A stretch of DNA of 64,000 nt from Strigops habroptila (taxonomy: Eukaryota; Chordata; Aves; Psittaciformes; Psittacidae): the NCBI RefSeq assembly GCF_004027225.2, contig NC_044283.2, positions 15,704,992-15,768,991 of the forward strand, in the 5' to 3' direction. Positions 14,558 through 26,523 of the stretch are shown here, one piece after another. Each line of letters opens with the position of its first letter. The stretch's first letter is position 1. Below the pieces are notes generated by a model. It searched no databases and had not been told where the DNA came from. It saw only the letters and a list, made by a program, of their open reading frames with translations. Position numbers and translations under genes: made by a program.

Positions 14558-14602
14558 AATTTGTGTCAGATAAATTTGTGTTAGACAAGTTTATGTCAAA
14601 CA
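14558..14602 (+). repeat. Degenerate 15-bp tandem repeat, three copies
   Basis: Three consecutive 15-base units are visible (14558-14572, 14573-14587, 14588-14602) with the consensus AATTTGTGTCAGACA. Units 1 and 2 differ at three positions and unit 3 is more diverged. This is a small minisatellite-like duplication with no evident function. Confidence 0.8.
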
Positions 14603-14612
14603 AAAGACAAAG

Positions 14613-14669
14613 CTCTCCTCTCTTTTCTCTCTTCTCTTTTTATCTCCTTTCCTTCCTCTCCTTTCCTCT
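14613..14669 (+). repeat. Polypyrimidine tract (57 nt, one interruption)
   Basis: The tract contains only C and T apart from a single A at 14642. It begins 10 bases after the 15-bp tandem repeat. It has no adjacent exon, so it does not look like a splice acceptor tract. Homopurine-homopyrimidine stretches like this can adopt triplex structures. Confidence 0.85.
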
Positions 14670-17600
14670 ATATCTTATGCTTGTTAGACTCTTTTTAAAG
14701 ACTTGTTAGGATATATTGCAACTAGGATATATAGTAAGCTATACTAGTTAGCAAAACAGATTGATAGACTCTCCAGAGCTCTCTACAACAGCATGAGCTT
14801 TTCACTCTCAAGGACTGTAAAAATTAGAAAACAAGTAAATGAGACAATAATTCTTTCTTCATAAGCTTTTTTCTTGGAGATTTAAAGCTGCCTGCCTGAA
14901 ATGTCCAATTCAGAAGTACAGAAGAAAAAAGATTAGTGTGTGTTACTTCAGTGAGAAAAAGCTCTTATCATGGATTTTAGATTTTTCAATGTGTTGTAAG
15001 AGCAATTTCTTCAAATAGGCAAACTTGACACTTACATCTTTACAATACATAACAGTTTATGTATTAAAATAACCCAAATAACTCAGACTGAGACCTTGCA
15101 AATCCAAACAGTCCACCATAGAAATGGTTCTCATCAGGAAACTGATGAAAGCAAGAGCAAACCCTGAACAACACAAGTTGGCTATGTGGCTCAGTGAATG
15201 CTGCAGTGGGGAGAGGGGTAAGGATCCATACAGAATTAAACAGACCTTTGAATGCCTTGTGCTGAAAATTGTTATTTCCATATGCTTAGAGTGGACTCAT
15301 GCTGCCAGATTGGGATCGCAGTGCTTTTTTCCTCTTTGAGTAAGTACACACCGTCAGAGCCACGAGGGCACTGACATCCCTGACTGTTCCTGCAAGCATC
15401 TCCTGGGGCATCCCACCAAGCTGCCCATGGTCCAGGACCCCATTTCAGCCTGGCTGACCCCCACCCACAGTCCTGGTCTGGCCTTGGATGCTGAGGGCAC
15501 CCCTGAGTGCCTCCAGGCTGCGCTGCTCCCTGCTGGTGTGATGGGCTGGCTCTGGCTGGTGAGACCCTGCCTTGCCACCCCTGTGGGGAGCTCCACTCCG
15601 ATCAATCACTCCCAGCCCCAGGGAGCAGCCAGCCCTTGCCCGACACAAACACCTCCACAAGATGTGAAGCTGTAGAACATCAGGCCCATCAACTAGAAAC
15701 ACAGGTTCTATGTGAGTGCTTGCTGCGCACCAATGTGGTTGCCAGCGGGTGGGCTTGGGTGGAGCTGGTGTTCCTGTGAAGCCTGATGGGAGGCAGCATG
15801 TATTGTCTCTTCTGCTCTTCTATGGAAACATGTCTTTGTTTCAATAAGAAAATACCATACCATATAGAATTTAAATGAAATTTTATTTTACAACCTCAAA
15901 CTGTTTAGAGCTGTCTTTCTAATGTGCATATCCTTCAGTCTTGCAAAGAGGTCAACCTCACTGAAAATCAAGTTGTTATTTAAAGGCTTGATTTAATCAG
16001 GAAGAAGCATACTTAAAAAGCGTGCTATTACCCAAAATCAGACATTACATAAATTTCATTCTATTTTTACATCTTCCTGGCTCCGATCTCCTGAATCTGA
16101 CATTAACCATAACAATCACACATGTGACTAGGCCAGGCCAAATTCTCCTTTCTCTATTCCAGTATAAATATAGAAGTAATACTGTTGAAGTAATAGCTTT
16201 GAGGTAGACCCACTGCACGAGAACAGGATTTTTCTCAGAACAGCCACAGTCAGGAAAGCATGCTGATTTTGAGGCCAGATTTTTATCTCCTGTACTGACA
16301 AGTTAGAGCACCAGCATGAAAGAAAGAGACCACCAGGGTTGACATGAAAGCCTGGCAGTCCCAGAGGCTGTGGACATGCATTAATGTGGGTGGCATTTGA
16401 AAAGCACGTGAGGCTTCAAAGCTCTCGAGCCATTTTCAAAGTGCCTTAAGCTTTCAGAAGTTCAAGCCCCACTGATTTACAGTATGACTTAAACTTTTAA
16501 ATGCATTTATCGTTTGTGCTAATGACACATGGCTTCCTAAGACCCACATCTCTGTGAGATTCAGCTTCACAGCCACAAACTCTCCCTTAAGTTTGACTCT
16601 TTGGTTTCATGCTGAGGCTCTCTCTTCAGTGCTCCTGAACATGCCAAAGGTGCACCACGGGTCAGAAGATGAAGACGTTGCAGCTAACTTTGTGAAGTGG
16701 ATAGTGCAGTGCCCTGTGGATGTAGCCCTGTAAGAAAGCTATCAGTATTTGCATGGTTGCCTGGTCATTGTGCCATGTCAGGTGTGCATAGCCTGGGTCT
16801 CACATTGCTGTCCTGAATATCTGTGTATCTCAAGCAGGAACCTGGGAGCTAGTGAGATTTTTTCAGGACTGGTATTATCCGAGCTCTGTTGTGCAGTTCT
16901 GCCACTCCTGGGAACACTACTTGGCTAGCATGGAGCACTTCAGAAATTCCTGCTTTTATGCTGCAACACATAAACTCTCAATAATAAATTTCAGAATGGT
17001 TTAAGATAATTAAATTCATATTATAAGGCTTTTACAAGGCCTTCTATCTTCTAATTGTCACATAAATAAAAACTAATTAGTCCTCCACAGTGTTGTTAGA
17101 CATGAATAGTTCCCTGAACTTTAAAGTTAGAAAATTTATACTTCATCCTACTTTTGCACTCCCCAGTATGTTAGGGGCTGTTTACAACATCACCTGGACC
17201 GAAGGGACCACACTGTTTAGCAAGCCATTTCTAGCTGGAGATTTACCCATGTAAATGTCCAGTTCCCTTTTCAGAAAAGCTAATGGCTTGCTGTGTTGCA
17301 ACAGCAGTTGGAGAGACCTTTCGTACACTTAAAAACATTGCTAATTTAACTATGACTGCAGCTTGAAAAAATCTACTCGTGTCAAGCCCCAGACAGATGT
17401 CCTTTTCATGTGCAGCACAACAGGGACAAGAGGTTGCTACTCAGCTGACCATGGCTGCTCCCTGCCTCAGGTCACAGCCGCCACTGCTCCTCTTGCCGAG
17501 AAGTGTATGGGAGCATTCCCCAGCTTGATTCAGGGGAAATCAACCAGCTTAGTCCTGCCCAGGCATTTAAACTGCTCCTTTGGTCTTTGCCTAGTTTCAA

Positions 17601-20415
17601 GTAGAATGTAGTCCCTGGCTGGATGACTGCTTTTACACAGGGGTCCCAGAAAATCACAATGCCTGGATGATATCATTTGATGAACTTCCAGAAAAAAACA
17701 ATGTGCTGGTGTACGAGTGTCCTTTTCATGGTCTGGAAGCTTTCTTCTCTGCATGATTATCTTTTTAGATGCTGAGCACTGTTCTTTGGTACAAATGCTG
17801 TCGCCAAAGGACCAACTGCATGAAAGAAAATCCATCTTCCAAGGTGTCTGTGATCTAATAAATGACATTTACTTTGAGAGGTGAGAATTAAGCCATGCAC
17901 AAGGACTAGAACACACTCAGCAAAAATCCAGTGAATTTCCCAGGGCTGTTCTTGCTGTGTGTGTCCTGAGCAAGCTTTTCTGTCTGGTTCCTCATCATTC
18001 ACCCTTGTGCAAAGTGATTGCTCTCATGATGGGAGCACTTTATGGTCTTTTGCTCACAAAGCCCAGGTCTGAACACAAGCGAGCACAAGGCACAAAGAAG
18101 TGGAAGTCTGTCGCCTATGAATCATGGTGAAATCTATGACTTCTGTTAGTTTGTCCTCATGTGCCTTGCAGTCTGACATTTTCTTTTTGCTCCCTCTCTT
18201 TTTCCCTCTTTCCTTGCCATCTGAAATGGTTTTCCCAGCCTGTTTTCCATTTCTCTTCTATCATTGCAAGGTTGATAAAGCAGAATGATCTAAGACAGGA
18301 GATGGAAATTCTCCTGGCAAGACCTGGGAAGGGACCAACAAGAGGAAGCCTGCCTGAACTCCATCGGAGATGGGCACACTGCTCTAGGCATCTATCCACA
18401 CTTTTAGATGCCTACATACTTCCACATGCTTGCCTCCAGTTCAGATTCATAACTAACCCTGCAAATTGCAAGTCATCTATGATGACAGCTAGTGATTTAT
18501 GGCTCCTGACTCTTTTTCTTTTTAATTTATTTATTTTAAGAAAATAGAGAATGCCTTTTAAGCGACCCTCTACCCGAGGTATAGGGACACCTGTGTCCTG
18601 AGTCTTCCAGTGTTAAACCCTGACCATTTTTACTATGTTTGCAAGCAAACATATTTTATCCATGTTAATTTCCAACTGTAAGCAACTGGCCCAGCTTCTC
18701 GGCTCTCTGTCAAGACAAATTCTGTCAGGTTTCATTTATTTGTGTGTTCTAGTACAGGTGGCAGTGAAACTGCTTTGTCTGCCAGCCCTCATGTTGAAAT
18801 TCCCTGCAGCTGAATCAGACTATCTCAGTGATACATGCCTTGACCAGCTTCTAGGGCATCTTTCATAAAAACAACCTTCCAAATAATGGGAATAGATGGA
18901 ACCAGGGAGACTATGTTTCATGTCAGGCACTAAGAAATAAAATCAAACACATTGAACTTCTGGTCTTGGTTATATGCACTCTATTTTTCATGAAGGCTTG
19001 AGATGTGGTTGAAGAATCCGAGTGCATTCAATGTAGTTATGAAGGAGGCTGTTCAAACAGTACCAGCTTATGTGAGTGAGACTGTTAAATGTCAGCATTG
19101 CTAATAAGGCCTTTAAGGACCATCTTATCAGAAATATTTAGCTGATGTTCCTTCCCACTGGCTGATTGATCCCTTTGGGCACCATCAACCATTCTGGGAC
19201 TGGGAATCAAAAGTTCAGACTGCTCAAAAACTGTCAGGTCACTGTCCCCTTCTTACACAAGAGAAGTAAAGTCAATGTAAAGCCATGCGAAGACTGCTGG
19301 ATTGTGTAGATAACCCAAGGACTGTGGTGGTGGCCAGCTGTGGTCTTGATTCCTTTGGGTAAGGCATGGTCTTACGAGTGGAGCTCTGGAAGCTCACTAT
19401 AGTCCCCGTAACACAAAACAATCTGGGAGATGCATAAACCTGTGCCCAGCCGAAGGTGAATGATTTATGTAAAATACCTGTGATAAAAACCCATATAAGA
19501 CTTGTGTTTTAAATAGCATAAAAATCGTACAGTCCAAAGAAACTGCAGAGTGTGGCATGCTAAACTGCAAGACTCTCTTTCTGAGGCTTTGTAGAAAGGT
19601 CAGTGATGGTGGCAAATTGACTGGCAGATTTAGACCGTTCAGGCATGCAGACACAACTGATTTTTGTGGATCATGTTTTGAGAGGGAAAACACAGGCATA
19701 GCTAGTGAGATTTCAGCCTAATTGTTGAGGGTGTCTCTCTCTGCTTCTCAACCTAACTTTATCTCCTTCTCCACCTTGTTTCTTGTGGATGGGAGAGCTG
19801 GGGAAGGTCTGCACATTCCACAGTGGGCATACGAGGTAGCGGATGTGAGGCAGTATGGGCCTTTGCTATTGGAGAGCCAGAGGATGTATAGGCTATGTTG
19901 TTCCACACCACTAAGCCATTACTAGCGCTGCAGACAGAAAAGTCCTAGGAGCATCACTACTTCTCGTCTACATTTTTTTGCACAAGGAAGTTAAAACACA
20001 TCTTTTCCTCAAATAGTTGTATATATATATTGGAAATTAATTCAAAGCTAGCAAGGAAAGACAAATGTAAGAACATAGCCAGGATAACTTGCGACTAATA
20101 ATTATTGGCTTTTGACCCAGCTTTTATTTATAACAGATTCATGGGAAATCTTGTATGATTGTTTCAAAACAATGCCAATTAGTAAATTTTAGAATTAAGA
20201 CCTGCATAGCTGGACAAGGGAGGAAGATTAGATTGTGTACCAGGAAGTCTCAAAACTGGGACTTTGCTACAATTGGTTAATTCTTAAACTTAAACAAAAT
20301 GTTAATGATAAAGTCTATTAGTAATTAAGTGAGATTTCCTAAAGGCTTGATGTTAAAGACCCTCTGCCCAGCACCTAGCTTCAATGGGAATGTAATGCAC
20401 AGAGTATCTTCTCAA

Positions 20416-20998
20416 GATCATAGAATCATAGAATAGTTTGGGTTGGAAGGGACCTTTAAAAGTCATCCAAACCCCCCTGCAATGAGCAAGGACATCTTCA
20501 ACTAGATCAGGTTTTTCAGAGTCCTGTCCAACCTGATCTTGGATGTTTCCAAGGATGGGGCATCTACCACCTCTCTGAGCAACCTGTTCCAGCATTTCAC
20601 CACCCTCATTGTAAAAAATTTCTTCCTTATATCTAGTCTGAATCCACCCTCTTTTAGTTTAAAACAATTACCCCTTGTCCTATCACAACAGGCCTTGCTG
20701 AAAAGTGTGTTCCCATCTTTCTTATAAGCCCACTTTAAGTATCGAAAGGCTGCAATTAGGTCTCTTCAGAGCCTTCTCTTCTTCAGGCTGAACAATGCCA
20801 ACTCTCCCAGCCTTTTTTCACAGGAGAGGTGTTCTATCCCCCTGATCACTTTTGTGGCCCTCCCCTGGACCTGCTATAACAGGTCCATGTCTTCCCTGCA
20901 CTAAGGACTCCAGAGCTTCCAGGTAGGGTCTCACTAGAGCAAAGTAAAATGGCAAAATCACCTCTCTCGATCTCCTGGCTACGCTTCTCTTGATATTC
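20416..20998 (-). mobile_element. CR1 LINE, 3' fragment, minus strand
   Basis: The left end carries two copies of the octamer ATCATAGA followed by a TTTGGGTTGGAAGGGACC-type block. This is the reverse complement of the CR1 3' terminus, so the element is inserted on the minus strand and truncated at its 5' end. The rest reads through the usual CR1 tail, with segments corresponding to the end of the reverse transcriptase frame. Frames are interrupted. The right boundary is approximate. Confidence 0.93.
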
Positions 20999-23900
20999 CT
21001 TCTGATTCTTTAGGTCTGTCACCTTAACAGAGTGTGGCATGTATTACGTCCAGAATACGGTTTTAAATGTTTTTCCAGGGTTGAATTAATCAGACGATCA
21101 TGTGGGTTTATGCACAAGGGCAGTGATTATGCTGCTCATGCAATTTGGTCAACGACGGAACAAATGAACCTACCACCCTCACTTGGAAAAGCTGTTCCAG
21201 AAATCACTGCACATTAGAACTTATCAGCACATTCATCATCTTCCAGTGAATGCTTTGGCGTGCACTCTTGCTCTACCTAGTGGAACCTGTTGAAATGCTA
21301 TTTTCCAAACATGGAATAACATTCTTCTAATCCTGTATTTATATAATTCTCATTATTATTTTTGGTGATGGTTTTGTTGAAGACAATCATTATTGTTCTG
21401 AACAAGAATACCATGTGCTTGTTTTGGATTTCAATATTTGGGGAAAAGAATGAACTCCTCAAATGTTGGTTTTCCCTGAATGAAACTATTTGGCGTATAC
21501 AAATGACATTGTTGCCTACCCCAGTTTATCGACAAAAGTTTGTATCTATCTTCGAAAAATATACAAACTATACAGAGTTTGTACCCTGAAACAACAGGAC
21601 CAAGGTGTAATTTATGACTCACTTTCTGCCTACTAGTTAACTCTCTGCGATCAAGTATTTCACTGCAACATAGGTGGCTCCTGAGAAAGTGATCTCTAAC
21701 TTTGTAAGCACAGGTGAACTGAAATCTCTGATTTTGGCCTCCTAATTCAGCCTGAAATTTCAAAAGCATGGACATACATTATCATTCACCTTTAACATTA
21801 AATTTACCTTTTAAAGCACTCACCAGGAAACAGGGGGATGGGCTCAACACTACATCCTTCCTTGGCCTGAGGAGATTCACACTTTCCAAACGATTTTTGC
21901 AATGACAAAGACAGGTACCTTCCACTCCTCCTTTTAAAATTGGACCATTACACAGGAAGAAATGCAAGAACCTGAAGTCAAAGGGCAAGCGAAGTCCTGA
22001 TTCTGTGGTCTAATGCATGGTTTCCCAAATGTCATTTGTTGGCTGCCACCGTTGGAAGCCACCTCCCGTATTCACCTCAAGCCCAAATTCAGGACTGTAA
22101 ACATTATCACTGAACATTATCACTATTTCCTCTAAATCCTTCTCTGTTCTCCTTCCTGCAGTCTCACCATTCTGCTTCACAGCCCCATCACCTCTTAAGA
22201 TCCCCCAACCCATAGCTGAAAGCTCCACATATTCTCCATTATTCCTCCTCCTTCCCAAATTGATTCTCCAACCACAATGCCTCAACCATCTATGGCACAT
22301 CGTTACTTCAACAACCCCTTTCCTCTCACTTTCCCCAAATGTCTTTTTTCCCATGGCCTTAGCAGAAGCACATGTCCCAGAGTAATTGATTTCCTGTAGG
22401 CACATGAGAAGAACAGCAGGGGAAGTCTGGGAGCTGGAGGCCACTTCACACATCAATAAGCTACTGGCCAGCCAGTGACAGCAGCAGCTGTCTGAAGGCT
22501 CCTACTCTGATTTGTAGAAGGTCCTGGACATAGGAAAAAACAGCAGTTGCTGAGATTGTTTTTGCTTGGCTTACATGCAACACAGTGTGGGAACATCTCG
22601 CCTACTGGTTCTGACTTTCATCTGGCAAAGGGCAGTTTTTGTTCCAGTCCTTGATCCTTAGGTCATGTCTGCTTTTTATCCATCAGCTTTGTGTAAAATG
22701 CATATGCAGTCTTAGACACGAACTCCCTCCAAGCTGCTCCCTCCTGGCTAAGTGCTTGAAGTTGTTCTCCTCTGCAGACAGCTTTGTTGTCCCTGATTTA
22801 AGTCCTATGAAAATCCATGAGCTTTGAGTACAGTACTGTGTACTACTGTACGTCAGAGCATCACTGTGAAATTTGTGCTTATAGCTGCCTTGGAATTATA
22901 ATTTGCTGCTCTGCTGTAATGTTAAGCATTCATATGTTAATCCACTCTTGAAGGCTGTTGTGTCTGACTGTACTGTAAGGCTTTATTAAAAGACAGCAAA
23001 ATTAATAGTTTGGTTTCTGCCTATTTGATACAAGATGTTTAATATGAAAAGCGGAGTATGCATCACTGAAGAGAATTCTGGAGCATTGCTTATTTCTCTC
23101 CAAGTGCAATATTTTCATCCTTTTTTCTGCATTGCCATTGATACCAAGACAGCTTCTAATTTCCTATTCTTTCAAACAGAAAAGATTTTTCATAAAGAAA
23201 AAAATCTGTATATGCTGGTCTTTTTCTATGCTGAATAGATTTGACCATGACATATACCAGTTGAAATATCATTAACTGCAAATAAATGTAATGGTTTGGA
23301 GTTTTAAATCAGTATCACAGAGAAGCGAATTAGAACAACGATTTCTAGATTAATTCACTTTGCAGCTTCTTTAACTCTGAGTTTGACAATGAATCTTGAG
23401 TTTCACTGTAAAAGAAAAAAAAAAGGTAGATGGCATTTCACAGATATTTTTCTGAATCCCCCACTCCATATCTTCTTTTTCTCTCACAGAAACCAGTAGA
23501 CTCTGATTTCCTTGAATACTGTAAATTAACTCTGAAGGAATGGACTACTCCAACAAAAAACTCTGCACAAGTCTTCTGAGAAGCCAGCAAGGGAACTAGA
23601 AAAAACAACTTGACTCGCAAAATCTCACCTGACACATGACCGAATCTCTGCTAATGCAACACTAATTGAAGACACCTTTGTACATCAGGTATTGCAACTC
23701 CTTAGCATGTTACTGTTTGTACAGTGATTTTCTTTACTCTTCCAGTGTACAGTGGAATAGAGAAATCCAATTCACATTCAATGTTTATGAAAACACTCAA
23801 ATGCTATATACAAAGCTTTAAAAAATTTTCTTGCAATATATTGCAACACGGTTCATGTCATATGACAGTCCAAACCAGGCTTAAAGCCCCTAACCTTTTA

Positions 23901-24628
23901 GCAGCCCCCTTCTTACTCCATCTATTCCTCACCAGGCAGCTACCTAACTCAACCTGACCGATTAGGGTGAAGCAGTTATTTGTGCTGTGGTCACCAGGGT
24001 TCCCAACCAGGCACTGAAACTGTAGCTCCTATTCATATTCTTCTGCAGGCTCAGCAAGTTTCTGCTGTGGTTATTCAGGTTGGAGACCCATTTGCAACCA
24101 TAAAGGCAAATTTCAAAATGAAATTAAATGAAAGGAAATGAAATGAAAGGAAATGAAATTAAATGCTTCTGTAAGCTTTGTGCTCACTAGAAGAGACTGC
24201 TCTTATGGGCACATCTTCCTAACACAGATATAACTCCCTCCAGCAAGGCGGCTTTTCCCTGTAAAGCTTATACAGGTCTCAAAGACACACACACACAAAA
24301 AAAAACCCCAAAATTATGCAAGCAAAGGACTTTTCATTGAAAAACCCAGATTCTTTTTTTAATGTGTCAAACTTTGGTCCAAAAAAGCTGGTACTGTGCC
24401 AATTATACTATGTCAGTCACATACGGTAGCATATACGGCAACCAGAAAGAGGTCCTGACAGACTTTCCTCCTGGCCTCCTACATGGATTCTGGTAATGCA
24501 GAAATCCCAGGTTGATCTCTGCATGCGCACTTCTGTATAATGTCACACTTATTGGTATATTCAGAGCCATCTGCATGTGACTAGAGTGCCATAACATGCA
24601 TAGTCTTCTTCGTATGTATTTTTTCCAG
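20999..24628. other. Upstream flank of C1QTNF7 coding exons
   Basis: No coding exon was found. A minus-strand frame at 22010-22456 is open for 148 codons but resembles no known family. The C1QTNF7 first coding exon starts with a splice acceptor at 24628, so part or all of this stretch is probably intronic to that gene, with 5' untranslated exons further left. The promoter is not visible. Confidence 0.5.
24116..24165 (+). repeat. AAATG-type pentamer repeat, ten units
   Basis: Fifty bases split exactly into ten pentamers of the types AAATG, AAATT and AAAGG. Read as units, the order is the same from either end: ATG, ATT, ATG, AGG, ATG, then ATG, AGG, ATG, ATT, ATG (last three bases of each unit). 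It lies about 470 bases upstream of the first coding exon of C1QTNF7. Confidence 0.85.
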
Positions 24629-24874
24629 ATCCAAGGATGATTGTGTTGCTTTACATTACAAGTTTTGTCATCTACACAAGCGAACAACCTCTTCAAAACC
24701 AGTTCAAAGGAGAAAATTACTACACCAGATACATCTGTAGCATCCCTGGTTTGCCAGGCCCTGTGGGTCCCCCCGGAGCTGGAGGATCCCCAGGGCCACA
24801 TGGACGCATTGGTCTTCCAGGAAGAGATGGTAGAGATGGCAGGAAGGGAGAAAAAGGTGAAAAAGGGAGTGCAG
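24629..24874 (+). CDS. C1QTNF7: C1QTNF7 coding exon 1
   Basis: A T-rich tract ending in TTTTTTCCAG gives the acceptor. Eight untranslated bases precede the ATG at 24637. The exon encodes the signal peptide, a short N-terminal linker with Cys34, and the first collagen triplets (residues 1-79 plus the first base of Gly80). The donor GTATTG begins at 24875. Reading through the donor would add only ten residues before a stop. Coding starts at 24637. Confidence 0.95.
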
Positions 24875-26103
24875 GTATTGAATATTTGTGCAACCTAACA
24901 CAGTAGTACAATGAAATAAGACCTTTCATCATCACTGTTATACGTATATTTTGTATGATGAATGTGTGTATGTGGCTGTGTGGGTTTAAGTGTGATGCAT
25001 GTGTATGTAGTGAAAGAAAATGTGCAGATATATTTTAGATATGTCTAAATCTGTGCAAATAAATACAAATGCATAGCCTTCCTGCACACCAATGCTGAGA
25101 AAAAGTTTGAGAAAAATGAAACATGTGGTGTCAAATAAACAAGTCTCATTTTTGCCATTAGCCAGGAATAAAAGATTAGCAGGTACTTAGATACATACTA
25201 AAAATGCTTAAATAATAGAAGATATTTAGCACACAAGTATTGTTATAGCATCCATAGTTCAGTCAGTAATGGACTGATCAGGTATAAAATTCTCCAATGT
25301 GTAATCAACGTGTATGAAGAAAAGTAGGAATATAGAAACAAAGGACCCCGGGCTGTGGAGCCCAGTCCTCTGTTCCAACTTGCCAATACTTTGCTAATTT
25401 ACTAGTAGCCCACACAATCATTTACTGAGACGATATGTGCAATGATTAACTAACTTAAAATGTTTTTGAAGGTTTAAGAGGAAAGACTGGGCCATCAGGA
25501 CCAGCTGGAGAGAAAGGAGATCCAGGTCAGGCTGGTAAAAAAGGACCTGGAGGATTGACTGGTGCCAAAGGTGAAGTAGGTCCAGCTGGACCACCAGGAC
25601 CTAAGGGAGATAAAGGAGATCGAGGAAAGCCAGGTGCGCCAGGGGTCTGTAAGTGTGGAAAGATAGTGCTGAAATCTGCCTTTTCTGTTGGCATCACCAC
25701 AAGCTACCCAGAAGAAAGATTACCGATTGTGTTCAATAAAGTGCTCTTCAATGAGGGGGAGCATTATAATCCTTCCACAGGGAAGTTTATTTGTGCCATC
25801 CCAGGGATTTATTATTTTTCCTATGATATCACCTTAGCAAACAAGCATCTTGCAATTGGGCTGGTTCACAATGGAAAGTACCGGATAAAGACATTTGATG
25901 CAAACACAGGCAACCATGACGTAGCTTCTGGATCCACAGTGATCTACCTTCAGCCAGAAGATGAAGTATGGCTTGAGATCTTCTACGCTGACCAAAATGG
26001 TCTCTTTTCCGATCCAACGTGGGCAGACAGTTTGTTTTCTGGATTTCTCTTATACGTTGATACAGATTACCTTGATGCTTTATCGGATGAAGATGAGCTC
26101 TGA
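24637..26103 (+). CDS. C1QTNF7: C1QTNF7 (CTRP7), complete coding region in two exons
   Basis: This is a secreted C1q/TNF-related protein of the adipokine family, which forms trimers and higher oligomers and is linked in mammals to glucose and insulin metabolism. The spliced frame (24637-24874 joined to 25472-26103) gives 289 residues, the length I recall for the human protein. Residues 1-15 form a hydrophobic signal peptide. Residues 38-136 are 33 uninterrupted Gly-X-Y collagen triplets. The Cys-Lys-Cys pair at 139-141 is a likely inter-chain disulfide site. About 143-285 is the globular C1q head, with [19 protein letters not shown] and [20 protein letters not shown]. The C-terminus is acidic (DEDEL). 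The start ATG has A at -3. Both exon ends are in phase (1/1). Upstream untranslated exons were not located. The gene lies about 8 kb upstream of CC2D2A on the same strand, as in mammals. Confidence 0.97.
24875..25471 (+). other. C1QTNF7: C1QTNF7 intron between coding exons
   Basis: This is a 597-base phase-1 intron with donor GTATTG and acceptor TTTTTGAAG. It is AT-rich and contains no repeat or further exon that I can identify. Confidence 0.93.
25472..26103 (+). CDS. C1QTNF7: C1QTNF7 coding exon 2 (collagen end and C1q domain)
   Basis: The exon opens by completing the split Gly80 codon and continues the Gly-X-Y repeat to residue 136. It then encodes the whole C1q globular domain and the stop TGA at 26101-26103. 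The single-exon C1q domain is typical of the family. Motifs such as [17 protein letters not shown] and [14 protein letters not shown] are nearly identical to the mammalian orthologue, which makes the identification secure. Confidence 0.97.
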
Positions 26104-26459
26104 AACAGATCATGTCAAATGACATTCAAACTGGACACCCCAGCACAGGATTTTATCTAGCTGTGTAGGGGACACAAAGTTGAAAAAAAAAATGAACTGG
26201 GAGTTTATTTTTGTTCTGATAGGAACCAAATCTGAGTTTATAAGGACCTTTCTAGAATATGTAATATAAGCCGGATTTTTTACTGAACAGCAGGGATATC
26301 AAAAGGAACTGTAATTAACAAAAGACTGCATCACTCCAGAACTGACTTCTCCTGAAAGTTATGTTTATAATACTATTTAAACAAATTTAAGATACTGTAC
26401 ATTGGATTTTATATAAAATATATAAAGTTGCAATGTAGAATGGATATTTTGTACATGTC

Positions 26460-26465
26460 ATTAAA
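26460..26465 (+). terminator. C1QTNF7: Proximal poly(A) signal ATTAAA
   Basis: ATTAAA lies about 357 bases after the C1QTNF7 stop. A G/T-rich element (TTTGGTTGTGTT, about 26497-26508) sits roughly 30-40 bases downstream, the expected position for a downstream processing element. Confidence 0.6.
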
Positions 26466-26517
26466 GTAAAATTGAACAATTGACAGTAATATCATCTTTG
26501 GTTGTGTTAAGACAGGA

Positions 26518-26523
26518 AATAAA
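26518..26523 (+). terminator. C1QTNF7: Distal poly(A) signal AATAAA
   Basis: This canonical hexamer lies 58 bases beyond the ATTAAA. No strong G/T-rich element follows within 40 bases, so the proximal signal may be the main one. Confidence 0.5.

Larger units (their letters stand above)
6189..20415. other. Long non-genic stretch with GC-richer patches
   Basis: No gene was recognised. GC-richer islands stand out against AT-rich surroundings at about 7.14-7.70, 9.05-9.35 and 15.36-15.78 kb. Each is open in several frames at once, which is expected of stop-poor GC-rich DNA and is not evidence of coding. The 13.15-13.75 kb segment also has overlapping long frames on both strands. Simple-sequence features are listed separately. 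Confidence 0.5.
26104..26523 (+). other. C1QTNF7: C1QTNF7 3' untranslated region (inferred)
   Basis: This AT-rich sequence follows the stop codon and ends in two candidate poly(A) signals. The 3' end of the transcript is inferred from those signals and could lie further right if distal sites are used. Confidence 0.6.

Noticed and set aside
15354..15779. GC-rich patch open in several frames on both strands
   Set aside because: Multiple simultaneous open frames with proline/glycine-rich translations indicate base composition and not coding; no splice sites or motifs tie them to a gene.
22010..22456. 148-codon minus-strand frame
   Set aside because: No family resemblance; the plus strand here is pyrimidine-rich, which gives few minus-strand stops.
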